Shown: positions 18,581-29,296, counted from the first letter of the stretch. The stretch is 64,000 nt of DNA from Actinomycetota bacterium (GCA_026393075.1 JAPLAW010000015.1:1-64000); one strand, 5' to 3'. The notes: generated from the letters alone by a model not told the origin. Numbers and translations: made by a program.

Positions 18581-19192
18581 TTATTTTGCAGTTGAAGGTG
18601 AAACTACATCGCTGACAGCGGCGGTAACTTCAGCTGTATCTGGATTCCAGACACCATAACGTGGGTTAACTGTGACTTTACCGTTCTTGCCAGTTGCCAC
18701 GATTAATTCTTGCATCTTGGTTGGAATATCTGCTTCAAGAACGCCTGCTGCTGCAAAGCTCTTTTGAATTTTTTCAGAATTCAAAACTGCTTCTAAGTAA
18801 ATATCAAAATCAGTTGATGCAATACCAGCGCCAACAAGGGCCTGTGGCAGATTAGCTACGCCACCGACTTGCTGAATGATTACTTCGCGGCGAGTATCAA
18901 TCTCGGCCTTAGTGACTTTTACCTTAATTGATGTTGCTGCAGCTTTTAATAGACCTGCGAATAAGTGGAAACGTAATTGGCTGCGATTTAGTTCTTCGCC
19001 AGTTTCTAATTGCATTTGGGTGGTATCAACACCGGTGCGCTCAGCCATTACGGTATCAATGCTGGTCTGCACAGTTGCTTGAGTAATCTTGGTGCTTCCG
19101 ATTGTTGCGGCCGCGCCAACTTGTGAGCAACCAGTTAGGAAAAGTGCGATTGCTGCAACAGAGGCAATTGTGACTGCGGTGAATTTTTTCAA
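18581..19192 (-). CDS. SurA N-terminal-like lipoprotein
   Basis: This 203-residue predicted lipoprotein has a signal peptide ending in the lipobox LTGC (Cys about 22), so the mature protein should be anchored on the outer face of the membrane. The helical body resembles the SurA/PrsA N-terminal chaperone domain (about 45-165), but no parvulin (peptidyl-prolyl isomerase) domain follows. Such proteins sit next to mfd in many actinobacteria. A role in folding exported proteins is inferred, not shown. Its ATG overlaps the mfd stop by 4 nt, which indicates translational coupling. Confidence 0.85.
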   Translation of the reverse strand: MKKFTAVTIASVAAIALFLTGCSQVGAAATIGSTKITQATVQTSIDTVMAERTGVDTTQMQLETGEELNRSQLRFHLFAGLLKAAATSIKVKVTKAEIDTRREVIIQQVGGVANLPQALVGAGIASTDFDIYLEAVLNSEKIQKSFAAAGVLEADIPTKMQELIVATGKNGKVTVNPRYGVWNPDTAEVTAAVSDVVSPSTAK

Positions 19193-22100
19193 GATTGACT
19201 CACTTTCGGGTTAGCCGCTAATTCGGTTACGGCTTCGGATACCCAAGCCAGAGTAGAAGTATCCCCCATAACTGGCGTACTTTCAGACGGATTCCACGCT
19301 GCGGCCTTAGGTAGCGCGACCAGAACTGTGCTCGCTGCGCTCTTATAAATCGACCCCGGATAAACACGGGCTAGGCGAAATTGGCGTGATTCGGCCAATG
19401 TCAGCGGCGATAAGCGCAGGAATTTGCCGGAAATTACCACTTCACGCAGTTTCTGACCTTTAGCTAAGGCTCGCAGCTTGGCCACTCCAAGAAGTGCTTG
19501 AGCGGTTTCTGGAAGTTCGCCGAATCGATCAATTAATTCAGCTGCAATTGAATCTACATCGGCATCGCTCTGCACATCAGCTAAGCGGCGATAAAGATCA
19601 AGGCGCAGCCGTTCACCCAGTACATACTCTTCGGGTAGATGCGCGTTGATAGGAATTTCAATTTTGCATTCATGATTTGGTTCTTCGGTTTCAATAAAGC
19701 CAGTTTTGTAATCTTGCACTGCTTCACCAACCATGCGCATATATAGATCAAAGCCAACATCGGCAATATGTCCTGATTGTTCGCCACCAAGTAAGTTGCC
19801 GGCGCCACGAATTTCTAAATCCTTTAGCGCAACGCGCATTCCAGCACCTAGATCAGTATTTGATGCAATTGTTTTTAAGCGATCAATCGCAATTTCTGAA
19901 AGTGGTTGATCGGCTGGATAAAGGAAATAGGCATATGCACGTTCGCGACCACGACCTACGCGACCACGCAATTGATGAAGTTGCGATAAACCAAACATAT
20001 CGGCGCGCTCAACAATTAAAGTATTAGCATTTGCAATATCCAGGCCGCTCTCCACAATGGTCGTGCAAACCAGAACATCAAAGTCGCGATTCCAGAATCC
20101 GAGAATCACATCTTCTAACATCGATTCACTCATCTGCCCATGCGCTACGCGAATGCGTGCTTCTGGCACTAGCTCTTGTAAACGAGATGCGGTGCGGTCA
20201 ATTGATTCAACGCGATTATGAATATAGAAAATCTGACCGTCTCGTAATAGTTCGCGGTGAATTGCAGCAGCAATCTGAGCATCTTCGCTAGCTCCGACAT
20301 AAGTCAGAATCGGATGTCGCTCTTCTGGTGGTGTTGTAATCGTGGACATTTCTCGAATACCAGTTACTGCCATTTCGAGTGTGCGCGGAATTGGCGTAGC
20401 TGACATAGAGAGCACATCGACCGTAGTGCGTAATTTCTTTAAGGATTCTTTCTGCTCAACGCCAAAGCGCTGCTCTTCATCAACGATAACTAGCCCTAAG
20501 TCCTTAAAAATCACATCGTTAGAAAGAATTCGGTGAGTGCCGATAACAACATCAATTGCGCCTTCGCCCAAGCCCAGCGTTATTTCCTTGCTCTCTTTGG
20601 CAGTATTAAAGCGAGACATGCCAGCGACCTTGATGGGAAAACCGGAATAACGTTCGGTAAAAGTCTTGTAATGCTGTTGCACCAAGAGAGTAGTTGGCAC
20701 CAATACCGCTACTTGTTTGCCATCTTGCACAGCTTTAAATGCGGCGCGAATTGCAATTTCGGTTTTGCCGTAGCCAACATCGCCGCAAATAATGCGATCC
20801 ATCGGAAACGGGCGTTCCATATCGCGCTTAACTTCATCGATCGTGGCTAGCTGATCAAGGGTTTCGATATAGGAAAAGGCATCTTCTAGTTCGCGTTGCC
20901 AAGGTGTATCTGGTGAAAAGGCAAAACCTGGCGCACTTGTGCGTGCGGCATAAAGTCGAATTAGCTCACCGGCAATTTGGCGAACTGCTTTTCGCGCGCG
21001 GCCTTTAGCTTTTTGCCATTCCCCGCTGCCGATTCGGTGGACAGTTGGTGACTCACCACCAATATATTTACTTACTTGCTCTAGCGAATCAGTTGGCACA
21101 AAAATGCGATCACCCGGTTGGCCACGTTTTGCCGAAGCGTATTCAATAATTAAGTATTCACGAACAACGCCCGCAGTTTCGCGCTGAATCATTTCGACGT
21201 AACGACCGATACCGTGCTGCTCATGAACTACAAAATCACCAGCTTTTAATTCCAGTGGATCAACGCTTTGCTTACGTTTTGAGGGCAAGCGATCTGAATC
21301 TTTAACCCGAGATTTACTGCCAGTTAAATCATGTTCAGTAATAAAAAGTATTTGCGCACTTGGATACGAGAAGCCGTAGGTAATCGGTGTAGTAGTTATA
21401 TGGATTAAGCCAGCAGTTGGTTTTGCCTGCAAGTGTTCAACCACATAAACCGGTAGATCAGCACCTCGGAAGATTCCGGCATAACGTTCAACCATGCCAT
21501 GGCCATTAGCTGTGAATATCACCTTGAAGTTATTTAAAACTGCCTCCCCCAGCACAGCTAATAGTTGATCCAGATCGCCACGCAACGGATCAATCGCTGA
21601 GATCGCCATAAAGTCAGTATTTTCACTTAAGTCAGAACCAAAGGAATTTAGCGAGCGGCGATTTAGGCCTAAGGAAACAATCTTTTCAGCCAGCTCTTCC
21701 CAGGCTAGGTAAGTACTTACGCCCGTATGTACCGGGGCAACTGCGCCAACTGCAGCATTAGACCAAGAGGCGGCTAAGAATTCATCATTGGTAGAAAGTA
21801 GATCTGCGGCCCTGGAACGGATTCGTTCTTCATCTAAGAAAATGATTTCGGTGTTCGCGGGCATGCGATCTAGCAAAGTTTCTTGCTCTTCGATCAACAA
21901 TGGAATCAAAGATTCCATGCCTTCGGTGGCAATTCCGGCAGCCATTCGATCAAGCATTTCAGCAGCTGCTGGAAACTTAGAAATTAGATCTTTTGCTTTA
22001 ACTTGAATTTCTTGGGTTAGTAATAGTTCGCGACAAGGAAAAATCTCAAGTTTTCCGATTACTGGTTCAGAGGTTCGTTGCCCTGATACTTCAAAGTAAT

Positions 22101-22701
22101 TTAGCTCTTCAATTTCATCACCAAAGAAATCCATTCGAATCGGGTGTTTAGTTAGCGGTAAGAATAAATCGATGATTCCGCCACGCACAGCAAACTCGCC
22201 ACGTTTTTCAACTAGGTCAGTTCGAACGTAGGCCAGATCTGTTAAATGTCTTATTAAGTCACTTAAGGAAATCTCTTGTCCTTGTTCAATAGTTAGAAGG
22301 GGTTGCTTCGCTAAATCAGCGATGATGCGATGAATGACACCACGCACTGGGGTAATCACAATTGGGTTAAGCGCAGAATTCGAATGCGCTAATTCATTTA
22401 GGGTTTGAATTCGGCGAGCAACAGTGTCACTTCGTGGGCTTAATCGTTCGTGCGGCAACGTTTCCCAAGCTGGAAATTCAAGTACGCGATCGTGTAAATC
22501 GCGAAGTTCGCTGGCAATATCTTCAGCGCCACGACTAGAGCCGCTAATGACTAGAACTGGCCTCGATTGGGCAATTTGTGCGATCAAAAACGGAAAACTC
22601 GGTGGCGGTGTGACCAAATTATGAGATCGATGCAGATTACTTTCACTCGTTGCATCGATAAATTCCGGGAAGTCGGCAAGTGAATTTAACAAGCCACGCA
22701 T
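19189..22701 (-). CDS. mfd: Transcription-repair coupling factor
   Basis: This 1170-residue Mfd removes stalled RNA polymerase from lesions and recruits UvrA. The order is: UvrB-like N-terminal domains; the RNA-polymerase interaction domain (region around GDFVVHEQHGIGRYVEM); RecG-like translocase motifs with Walker A GDVGYGKTEIA, DEEQ box and motif III MSATPIPRTLEM; motif VI QLRGRVGRGRERAYAY; and the C-terminal TRCF domain. The ATG has AGGGGAGG just upstream. It is divergent from ppc across 132 nt. Length and motifs are complete. Confidence 0.97.
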   Translation of the reverse strand: MRGLLNSLADFPEFIDATSESNLHRSHNLVTPPPSFPFLIAQIAQSRPVLVISGSSRGAEDIASELRDLHDRVLEFPAWETLPHERLSPRSDTVARRIQTLNELAHSNSALNPIVITPVRGVIHRIIADLAKQPLLTIEQGQEISLSDLIRHLTDLAYVRTDLVEKRGEFAVRGGIIDLFLPLTKHPIRMDFFGDEIEELNYFEVSGQRTSEPVIGKLEIFPCRELLLTQEIQVKAKDLISKFPAAAEMLDRMAAGIATEGMESLIPLLIEEQETLLDRMPANTEIIFLDEERIRSRAADLLSTNDEFLAASWSNAAVGAVAPVHTGVSTYLAWEELAEKIVSLGLNRRSLNSFGSDLSENTDFMAISAIDPLRGDLDQLLAVLGEAVLNNFKVIFTANGHGMVERYAGIFRGADLPVYVVEHLQAKPTAGLIHITTTPITYGFSYPSAQILFITEHDLTGSKSRVKDSDRLPSKRKQSVDPLELKAGDFVVHEQHGIGRYVEMIQRETAGVVREYLIIEYASAKRGQPGDRIFVPTDSLEQVSKYIGGESPTVHRIGSGEWQKAKGRARKAVRQIAGELIRLYAARTSAPGFAFSPDTPWQRELEDAFSYIETLDQLATIDEVKRDMERPFPMDRIICGDVGYGKTEIAIRAAFKAVQDGKQVAVLVPTTLLVQQHYKTFTERYSGFPIKVAGMSRFNTAKESKEITLGLGEGAIDVVIGTHRILSNDVIFKDLGLVIVDEEQRFGVEQKESLKKLRTTVDVLSMSATPIPRTLEMAVTGIREMSTITTPPEERHPILTYVGASEDAQIAAAIHRELLRDGQIFYIHNRVESIDRTASRLQELVPEARIRVAHGQMSESMLEDVILGFWNRDFDVLVCTTIVESGLDIANANTLIVERADMFGLSQLHQLRGRVGRGRERAYAYFLYPADQPLSEIAIDRLKTIASNTDLGAGMRVALKDLEIRGAGNLLGGEQSGHIADVGFDLYMRMVGEAVQDYKTGFIETEEPNHECKIEIPINAHLPEEYVLGERLRLDLYRRLADVQSDADVDSIAAELIDRFGELPETAQALLGVAKLRALAKGQKLREVVISGKFLRLSPLTLAESRQFRLARVYPGSIYKSAASTVLVALPKAAAWNPSESTPVMGDTSTLAWVSEAVTELAANPKVSQS

Positions 22702-22742
22702 GACAACCTCCCCTCACACTTAATGCTTCGAAATGCCGTTAA

Positions 22743-22770
22743 GCCCCAACTCCCAAAGGTGGGAGGGGGC
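22743..22770. other. G/C-rich hairpin in the mfd-ppc divergent region
   Basis: GCCCC-AA-CTCCC (22743-22754) can pair with GGGAGGGGGC (22761-22770) with a 2-nt bulge and a 6-nt loop. It lies between the two divergent starts. No T-run follows on either strand. It may be an operator or 5'-leader structure; no function is assigned. Confidence 0.35.
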
Positions 22771-22833
22771 GAATTACGCCAATTCTATCTTGCCTGGTAC
22801 GCGCGCGGTAATCGCGATTGCTAAAGACCTGCG

Positions 22834-25514
22834 ATGATTACGCCCATGTCAGGTGATTTTCAGGCCGATGACGCAGAGTTGCGTAATGACGTTCGCCAGT
22901 TAGGTGAACTCTTAGGCCAAACCCTTGTACGCCAAGAAGGCGTCGAACTGCTCAACTTAGTTGAGGCAGTGCGTAAGGCTGTGCGCGAAGGCGATAGCGG
23001 CGAAATACTTTCTGATTTATCGGTTGAAGATTCAGTGCAGTTAGTGCGCGCATTTAGTACTTATTTTCACTTAGCAAATGTTGCCGAACAAGTTCACCGT
23101 GCACATATTTTGGCCGATGCGCGTGCCGAAGGTGGCTCATGGTTAACCCGCGCTACCGATCGCATCTTGGCTGCGAAAAAAGCGCAAACACCAGGTCATG
23201 AATTTTCTGATGCTGATTTAGCGCTCTGGGTTTCAGAGTTAATGGTGCGTCCGGTTTTTACCGCGCATCCAACTGAAGCAGCGCGCCGTTCTATTTTGAA
23301 TAAATTAGGAAAAGTTGCAACTTTGCTTGATCAGAAAAAATCACCAGCGCGTCTAGCTAAGTTGGCCGAACTGATTGATCTGCTTTGGCAGACAGATGAA
23401 CTTCGACTTGATCGCCCAGAGCCACTTGATGAAGCTATGAACGCGCTTTATTACTTAGATGATTTATTTAGATTATCTGTGCCTCAAGTTCTAAATGATT
23501 TTGCAATTCAGATGAAACGTTTAGGAATTGATGTTCCGGTAACTGCTCGCCCACTTTCCTTTGGAAACTGGATCGGTGGCGACCGTGATGGAAACCCAAA
23601 TATCACTGGCGAAGTAACCCGCGATGTAATGGTTTTGCAGGCTGGCCACGCTATTCGCGTAACAATCGCAGCCATGGATGAGCTTCGTCAGCTACTTTCG
23701 GTATCTACCCGAATCGTTGGAGCCACACCTGAACTAACTGCCTCGATCGAAAATGATTTAAAACATATTCCAGAATTCGAAGAACGTTTCTTGCGTTTAA
23801 ATGTCGAAGAGCCATATCGCTTGAAGGCGACAGCAATTGTGCATCGCTTAGCTTTCACGCGCATGCGTCATGCTGCAAAAGGCCCTCACGTGCCTCATCG
23901 TGATTACCGCGATACTGCCGAACTTTTAGCTGATTTAACGTTAATGCGCGATTCACTTTTCGCACACCGTGGTGAATTAATTGCAACTGGCTTACTCGAA
24001 CGCACAATTCGTACGGTAAGTACTTTTGGTTTGAACCACGCAACTATGGATATTCGCGAACACTCAGATGCCCATCACCATGTGCTTTCTCAACTACAGA
24101 TAGCTGACCGTTATCTAGCTCAAAGTCATGAGCAGAAGTTTGATTTATTGGCTGCTGAATTAGCCAGCACCAAAAACCCTGATCTGAGCAAGCTTGATGC
24201 TGATGCCATAAAGACCATGGACACCTTCACCGCGATTGGTGAAATCATTGATCGTTTCGGATCAACTGCCATCGAAACTTACATCGTCTCGATGACGAAA
24301 GGTACTGATGATTTATTGGCTGCTGCAGTGCTTGGAAAATATGTTGGCTTAGTTGATCTAGACAAGGACATTGCTCGCATCGGTTTCGCGCCACTTCTTG
24401 AGACAGTTGCTGAACTTCGCGCAGCTGGTGAAATTCTAGAAAAACTCTTGAGCAATCCGACTTATCGCAAGCTTTTAACTTTGCGTGGCGATGTGCAAGA
24501 GATCATGTTGGGTTATTCAGACTCCAATAAAGATGCTGGTATCGCAACTAGCCAATGGGAAATTCACAGAGCTCAACGCAAACTTCGCGATGTGGCAATC
24601 AAATACGGAGTTCGCTTACGCTTGTTCCACGGTCGCGGTGGTTCAGTCGGTCGCGGTGGCGGCCCTACTTATGAAGCCTTGATTGCACTTCCTTGGGGCT
24701 CTGTTGATGGCGAAATCAAAATGACAGAGCAAGGCGAAGTCATCAGCGACAAGTTCTCATTGCCATCCCTTGCTCGCGAAAACGTCGAATTAACTTTGGC
24801 TGCGGCCCTTGAAGCCACTGTGCTTAATCGCGGACCTCGCCAAGCGCCTGAAGATCTAGAACGCTGGAACGCGTGCATGCAATCAATTAGTGATAACTCA
24901 TTTGCTAAATATCGTTCCTTAATCGATCACGCAGACTTACCAGCATATTTCTACGCTTCCACCCCAGTTGAACAACTAGGAAATCTTTTCTTGGGTTCCC
25001 GGCCATCACGTCGGCCAGATGCAACAAGTGGGCTGGGCAGTTTGCGTGCGATTCCTTGGGTATTTGGTTGGACGCAATCACGTCAGATTGTGCCTGGTTG
25101 GTATGGGGTCGGAACCGGTTTGAAAGCTGCGCGCGAAGCTGGTCATGGTGAAGTCGCATCGAGCATGCTTAAAGAGTGGCACTTCTTTAATACTTTTATT
25201 AGCAATGTTGAAATGACGCTAGCAAAAACAGATTTAGCGCTGGCTCGTCGCTATGTTGAAAAGCTTGTGCCTGTTGAGTTGCATCATTTTCTAGCTGACA
25301 TTGAAGCTGAGTTTGCGCTTACCGTGGCTGAAATTAACTTACTTACTAAGAAACAATCGCTACTCGAAGATCAGCCAATTCTCCTCTGCACTTGCTGCAA
25401 ATTAACTTGCTCAGCCGAGTGCGCACCGAAGGTGCCGATGCAGACCCACTATTGATTCGTGCGCTACTGCTCACTATTAATGGTGTGGCAGCTGGCTTGC
25501 GTAATACTGGGTGA
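22834..25514 (+). pseudogene. ppc: Phosphoenolpyruvate carboxylase, frameshifted near the 3' end
   Basis: PEP carboxylase makes oxaloacetate from PEP and bicarbonate. The catalytic blocks are intact: HPTEAARRS, GGDRDGNPN, LGYSDSNKDAG, the Gly-rich loop FHGRGGSVGRGGGP, TEQGEVIS and QIVPGWYGVG. After LLEDQPIL (about 25382) the frame is lost and the reading ends at 25455. The expected ending [12 protein letters not shown]...[10 protein letters not shown] continues in another frame from 25383 to the stop at 25512-25514. Compared with the family, roughly a dozen codons (the conserved LRNPYxD part) plus one base are missing at the junction. Without the C-terminal RNTG motif the product should be inactive. 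It is either a true 3' deletion or an assembly/sequencing error. Confidence 0.9.
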
Positions 25515-25515
25515 T

Positions 25516-26091
25516 CTAGCTATTAAAAGCTGATTGAGTACGTTCTAAACCTTGGGTAATTAGCGATTCAACACAATCAGCGCCGCGCAAAATAAAGTCC
25601 ATTAACTCTTTCTTTTCAGCTGAGGCAAACTGTTTTAAAACAAAATCGCCTGGGTCTTGTTCGCCAGGTGGCCGACCGATGCCTAAACGCACGCGCAAAT
25701 ATTCAGCGCTGCCAAATGAAGATGTCAGTGATTTCAAACCATTGTGGCCATTGTCGCCGCCAGCTACTTTGCTGCGAATTGCGGCAAATGGAATATCTAA
25801 CTCGTCGTGCAAAACAATAATGTTTGCGATTTCTACTTTGTAAAAATTGGCAAGGGCTTTAACTGGGCCACCAGATTCATTCATATAGCTCTTTGATTTC
25901 GCGACGATTACAGAGGCGGCATCAATACCAACACCCAATTTAAATTCAGCGATATCGCAACGAGATTTATGTGAACTCCATTTAGCAGAGTTAGATTTTG
26001 CGAGCTGATCTACAACTAATTGGCCGATGTTATGGCGAGTTGCTTCGTATTCGGGGCCGGGATTGCCCAACCCAACTACTAACCACAGCAT
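25516..26091 (-). CDS. pth: Peptidyl-tRNA hydrolase
   Basis: This 191-residue Pth frees tRNA from prematurely released peptidyl-tRNA. Characteristic blocks are VGLGNPGPEYEATRHNIGQ at the N-terminus (catalytic His in RHNIG), KSKSYMNESGGPV, LHDELDIPF and the GGDNGHNGLKS signature. The stop lies 1 nt from the end of the convergent, broken ppc. It is 46 nt downstream of rplY, the usual actinobacterial pairing, and is probably co-transcribed with it. The length is normal. Confidence 0.97.
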   Translation of the reverse strand: MLWLVVGLGNPGPEYEATRHNIGQLVVDQLAKSNSAKWSSHKSRCDIAEFKLGVGIDAASVIVAKSKSYMNESGGPVKALANFYKVEIANIIVLHDELDIPFAAIRSKVAGGDNGHNGLKSLTSSFGSAEYLRVRLGIGRPPGEQDPGDFVLKQFASAEKKELMDFILRGADCVESLITQGLERTQSAFNS

Positions 26092-26137
26092 GTTAAATCC
26101 ATGTCCCTAGATTAGTAGTTGAACTGGGATCAACCGA

Positions 26138-26749
26138 TTAAGACTCTTTCTTCTCTTCAGCAGCAGGTGTCGCAGCTGCAGCTGGTGCTGCTTCAGCAAC
26201 TGGTTCAACCGCAGTTGAACGCTCTGAAAGGTGCACAACGACCATCTTTGGATCAGAGATAAGTGTTACGCCAGCTGGCAATGCAACGCTTTCGGCATAA
26301 ATAGATGTGCCGGCAGCCATTCCAGTTAGATCTAGTTCGAAGAAGCTAGGAATAGCTGTTGCTTCGGTTTCAACTTCGATTGAGTGATGAACGTGCTCAA
26401 GAATTCCATCGCGATCGTGCTCGCCAGAAGTGTGAACTGGAACTGCAACAACAACGCGCTCGCCGCGGCGAACCAAAACTAAGTCAACGTGCTCAAGTGT
26501 GCCCTTAAGTGCGTTGCGAACAACAGCCTTAGGCAAAGTTAGAACAGTTGTGCCATCAACGACGATATCTAGAAGTACGTTTGATGTTTTAAGAGCAACG
26601 CCAAGTTCGCGTGCTGGAAGTGTTACGTGGGCAGGTGTTTCACCGTGTCCGTAGATAACTGCAGGAACTAAACCATCGCGGCGATTACGACGTGATGCGC
26701 CTTTACCAAATTCAGTACGGCGAACGCCATTGATTGAAATCTCAGCCAT
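26138..26749 (-). CDS. rplY: 50S ribosomal protein L25, general-stress (Ctc) form
   Basis: This 203-residue L25/Ctc protein binds 5S rRNA in the large subunit. The N-terminal L25 domain (about 1-90) contains RRTEFGKGASRRNRRDGLVPAVIYG. The C-terminal TL5/Ctc beta domain (about 95-180) distinguishes it from the short E. coli L25. An Ala/Pro/Glu-rich low-complexity tail ends in KKES. GGAG precedes the ATG. The 150 nt upstream, before the end of prs, hold only its leader and a small hairpin at the prs stop. Confidence 0.96.
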   Translation of the reverse strand: MAEISINGVRRTEFGKGASRRNRRDGLVPAVIYGHGETPAHVTLPARELGVALKTSNVLLDIVVDGTTVLTLPKAVVRNALKGTLEHVDLVLVRRGERVVVAVPVHTSGEHDRDGILEHVHHSIEVETEATAIPSFFELDLTGMAAGTSIYAESVALPAGVTLISDPKMVVVHLSERSTAVEPVAEAAPAAAATPAAEEKKES

Positions 26750-26899
26750 TTTTCTTTGCTCCTGTCAGGTTTACTTTCGGTTACTTCACAAAAGTTCCAG
26801 CAGGATTAAAACCTACGCCGTCGATTACGGAAAAAATTCTTACCCTCGCCGGAACGAGCCAAAGGTTAGCGAATGGGTGCGGTTAAGCGCAAATCGCGC

Positions 26900-27880
26900 T
26901 TAGGAATGACCGTCGAAGAGGCTAGTAACTGAGCCATCTTCGAATACTTCGCGAATTGCCCGACCAAGAAGCGGGGCGATCGAAAGCACGGTTAAACGGT
27001 CAAATTTTTGGTCTTCTGAAATTGGCAACGTATTGGTAATTACAACTTCTGATGCACGCGAACCTTTTAAGCGCTCAATGGCCGGGCCTGAGAAAACAGC
27101 GTGCGTGGCAGCGATGATTACATCTTTAGCGCCGGCATCGAATAGCGCATCGACAGCTTTAGTAATTGTGCCGGCGGTGTCGATCATGTCATCGATAACT
27201 ACGCAGGTTTGACCTTGCACATCACCAACGACGCGACCAGTAGTTGATTCATTTGGAATACGTGGATCGCGAGTTTTGTGAATGAATGCAATTGGGCAAC
27301 CACCAAGTAGATCTGACCAACGTTCAGCAACACGTACTCGACCAGAGTCTGGTGAAACGATAGTTAACTTACTGCGATCAACTTTGCTGCCAACATAGTT
27401 AGCCAACATTGGTAGTGCGAACAAATGATCAACTGGACCATCGAAGAAACCTTGAATTTGTGAAGTATGTAAATCAACGCACATTAATCGATCGGCGCCG
27501 GCAGTCTTAAATAAATCAGCCATTAATCGCGCAGTGATTGGCTCACGACCGCGGCTCTTCTTATCTTGGCGGGCATAACCATAGAAAGGTGCAACAACAG
27601 TGATGCGCTTTGCAGATGCGCGCTTCAAAGCATCGACCATGATTAGTTGTTCCATGATCTGCTTATTAACTGGAGTGGTGTGGCTCTGAATTACGAATGC
27701 ATCGCAACCGCGAACCGATTCTTCGAAGCGAACAAAAATTTCGCCATTCGCAAAGTCATATGCAGATGTTGGTGTTAAAGGAATTCCAAGTTCGGCAGCA
27801 ACTTCATCAGCTAATTCAGGGAAACCGCGGCCGGCAAAAAGTCGTAAACGCTTTTCAGAAGATAACCGGATCTCGCTCAT
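26900..27880 (-). CDS. prs: Ribose-phosphate pyrophosphokinase (PRPP synthetase)
   Basis: This 326-residue class I PRPP synthetase makes phosphoribosyl pyrophosphate from ribose-5-phosphate and ATP for nucleotide, His and Trp synthesis. It shows SEKRLRLFAGRGFPELA, the flexible loop ANGEIFVRF, the metal/ATP block DLHTSQIQGFFD, the catalytic-loop region GRVRVAERW and the PRPP-binding loop VIDDMIDTAGTI. It lies 3 nt after glmU, the conserved actinobacterial glmU-prs pair. A TAAGCGC/GCGCTTA hairpin overlaps its stop. Confidence 0.97.
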   Translation of the reverse strand: MSEIRLSSEKRLRLFAGRGFPELADEVAAELGIPLTPTSAYDFANGEIFVRFEESVRGCDAFVIQSHTTPVNKQIMEQLIMVDALKRASAKRITVVAPFYGYARQDKKSRGREPITARLMADLFKTAGADRLMCVDLHTSQIQGFFDGPVDHLFALPMLANYVGSKVDRSKLTIVSPDSGRVRVAERWSDLLGGCPIAFIHKTRDPRIPNESTTGRVVGDVQGQTCVVIDDMIDTAGTITKAVDALFDAGAKDVIIAATHAVFSGPAIERLKGSRASEVVITNTLPISEDQKFDRLTVLSIAPLLGRAIREVFEDGSVTSLFDGHS

Positions 27881-27883
27881 TTA

Positions 27884-29296
27884 CTAACCTTTCGATTCTT
27901 TAGCTTCGGCTGCTTGTGCTGATTTGGAACCAGCGCGCTTGCGCATGACCCAACCTAATACATTTCGCTGCTTAGATCGGCCAACGCCGATCGCACCAGG
28001 TGGAACATCTTCAGTAATTACGGAACCGGCGGCGGTGTAAGCACCATCACCAATATTTACTGGTGCAACCAACATAGTGTCGCTACCGATACGAACATGA
28101 TCGCCAACAATCGTCGGATGCTTTTCAACACCGTCGTAGTTAACAAAAATTGTGGCAGCGCCGATATTGGTGCCCTCACCGATCGTGGCATCGCCAACAT
28201 AGGAAAGATGTGGCACTTTTGAGCCTGCGCCGACTTGGGAATTCTTAATTTCTACGAATGCGCCAGCCTTGCTGCTCTCTTTAAGCACAGTGCCAGCGCG
28301 TAAATAGGTAAATGGACCAACGTTTGCATCCGCCCCAATTGAAGAATCGGTGCAATTTGATTCAACTACCGATGCCCCTTGCCCTACTTGGCAATTGTTT
28401 AGCGTGGTGCGTGGGCCAATCACTGCGCAACATTCAATAGTTGTTTTACCCAAGATCGCTGAGCTAGGGAAAATAGTTACATCGTTAGAGATTTCAGCCT
28501 GGACATCGATCCAGGTCGTAGTTGGGTCAACAATAGTTACTCCGTTGCGCATATGAGTTTCATTGATGCGATCGCGCAACATGGCAGCACTTTCGGCTAA
28601 TTGGTAGCGATCGTTAACGCCCAGGGTTTCGACAAAGTCTTCAATTAGAACAGCGCCAATAGAGCCGCCTTCGTTGCGTAAAATTTCGATTACATCAGTT
28701 AAATACAGTTCGCCTTGTGCGTTCGCTGCAGTTAGCTGGTTGATCGCACCGGCAAGTTTGGCGCCATCGAATGCATATACGCCCGAGTTGATTTCAAAGA
28801 TCATCTTCTGATCTTCATCGGCATCTTTTTCTTCAACGATGCGTAATAAGGTGCCGTCATCGGCGCGAATAATGCGACCATAACCAGTTGGGTCTGGATG
28901 TTCGGCAGTAAGAACTGAAGCTGTTGCACCCGATGCTTTGTGTGCTGCAACTAATTCTTTAAGTGAAGCACCAGTTAACATCGGAGTATCGCCCGCCAAA
29001 ATAATTACCGTGCCAGAAACTTTGATTTCAGCCAGCGCTAATTGAGTTGCATGCCCAGTACCACCGCGGCGATCTTGAAAAACTGTTTTTGCAGTTGGTG
29101 CGATCTGGCTTAAATGTGATTCGACTGCTTCGCGGCCAGCGCCAACGACAACACATAGTTGAGCGGGGTTTATTTCAGATACTGCTGCTAGAACATGTCC
29201 AAGTAACGAACGCCCAGCAATTTCATGTAAGACTTTAGGAGTTGCAGATTTCATGCGGGTGCCTTCGCCAGCGGCTAAGACAATTGCACAATCCAA
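27884..29296 (-). CDS. glmU: Bifunctional UDP-N-acetylglucosamine pyrophosphorylase / glucosamine-1-phosphate acetyltransferase
   Basis: This 470-residue GlmU makes UDP-GlcNAc for the cell wall. The N-terminal uridyltransferase half has the nucleotide signature LAAGEGTRMKSATPKVLHEI and AGDTPML. The C-terminal left-handed beta-helix half (about 255-455) carries hexapeptide repeats and the acetyltransferase residues around FVEIKNSQVG, KVPHLSYVGDA and NYDGVEKHPT. The Lys/Ala-rich tail is typical of actinobacteria. It follows tRNA-Gln on the same strand by 100 nt and precedes prs by 3 nt. Confidence 0.97.
   Translation of the reverse strand: MDCAIVLAAGEGTRMKSATPKVLHEIAGRSLLGHVLAAVSEINPAQLCVVVGAGREAVESHLSQIAPTAKTVFQDRRGGTGHATQLALAEIKVSGTVIILAGDTPMLTGASLKELVAAHKASGATASVLTAEHPDPTGYGRIIRADDGTLLRIVEEKDADEDQKMIFEINSGVYAFDGAKLAGAINQLTAANAQGELYLTDVIEILRNEGGSIGAVLIEDFVETLGVNDRYQLAESAAMLRDRINETHMRNGVTIVDPTTTWIDVQAEISNDVTIFPSSAILGKTTIECCAVIGPRTTLNNCQVGQGASVVESNCTDSSIGADANVGPFTYLRAGTVLKESSKAGAFVEIKNSQVGAGSKVPHLSYVGDATIGEGTNIGAATIFVNYDGVEKHPTIVGDHVRIGSDTMLVAPVNIGDGAYTAAGSVITEDVPPGAIGVGRSKQRNVLGWVMRKRAGSKSAQAAEAKESKG

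Noticed and set aside
26883-26903. TAAGCGC/GCGCTTA hairpin at the prs stop as a terminator
   Set aside because: The stem is only 7 bp and no T-run follows on the minus strand, so termination is not supported.
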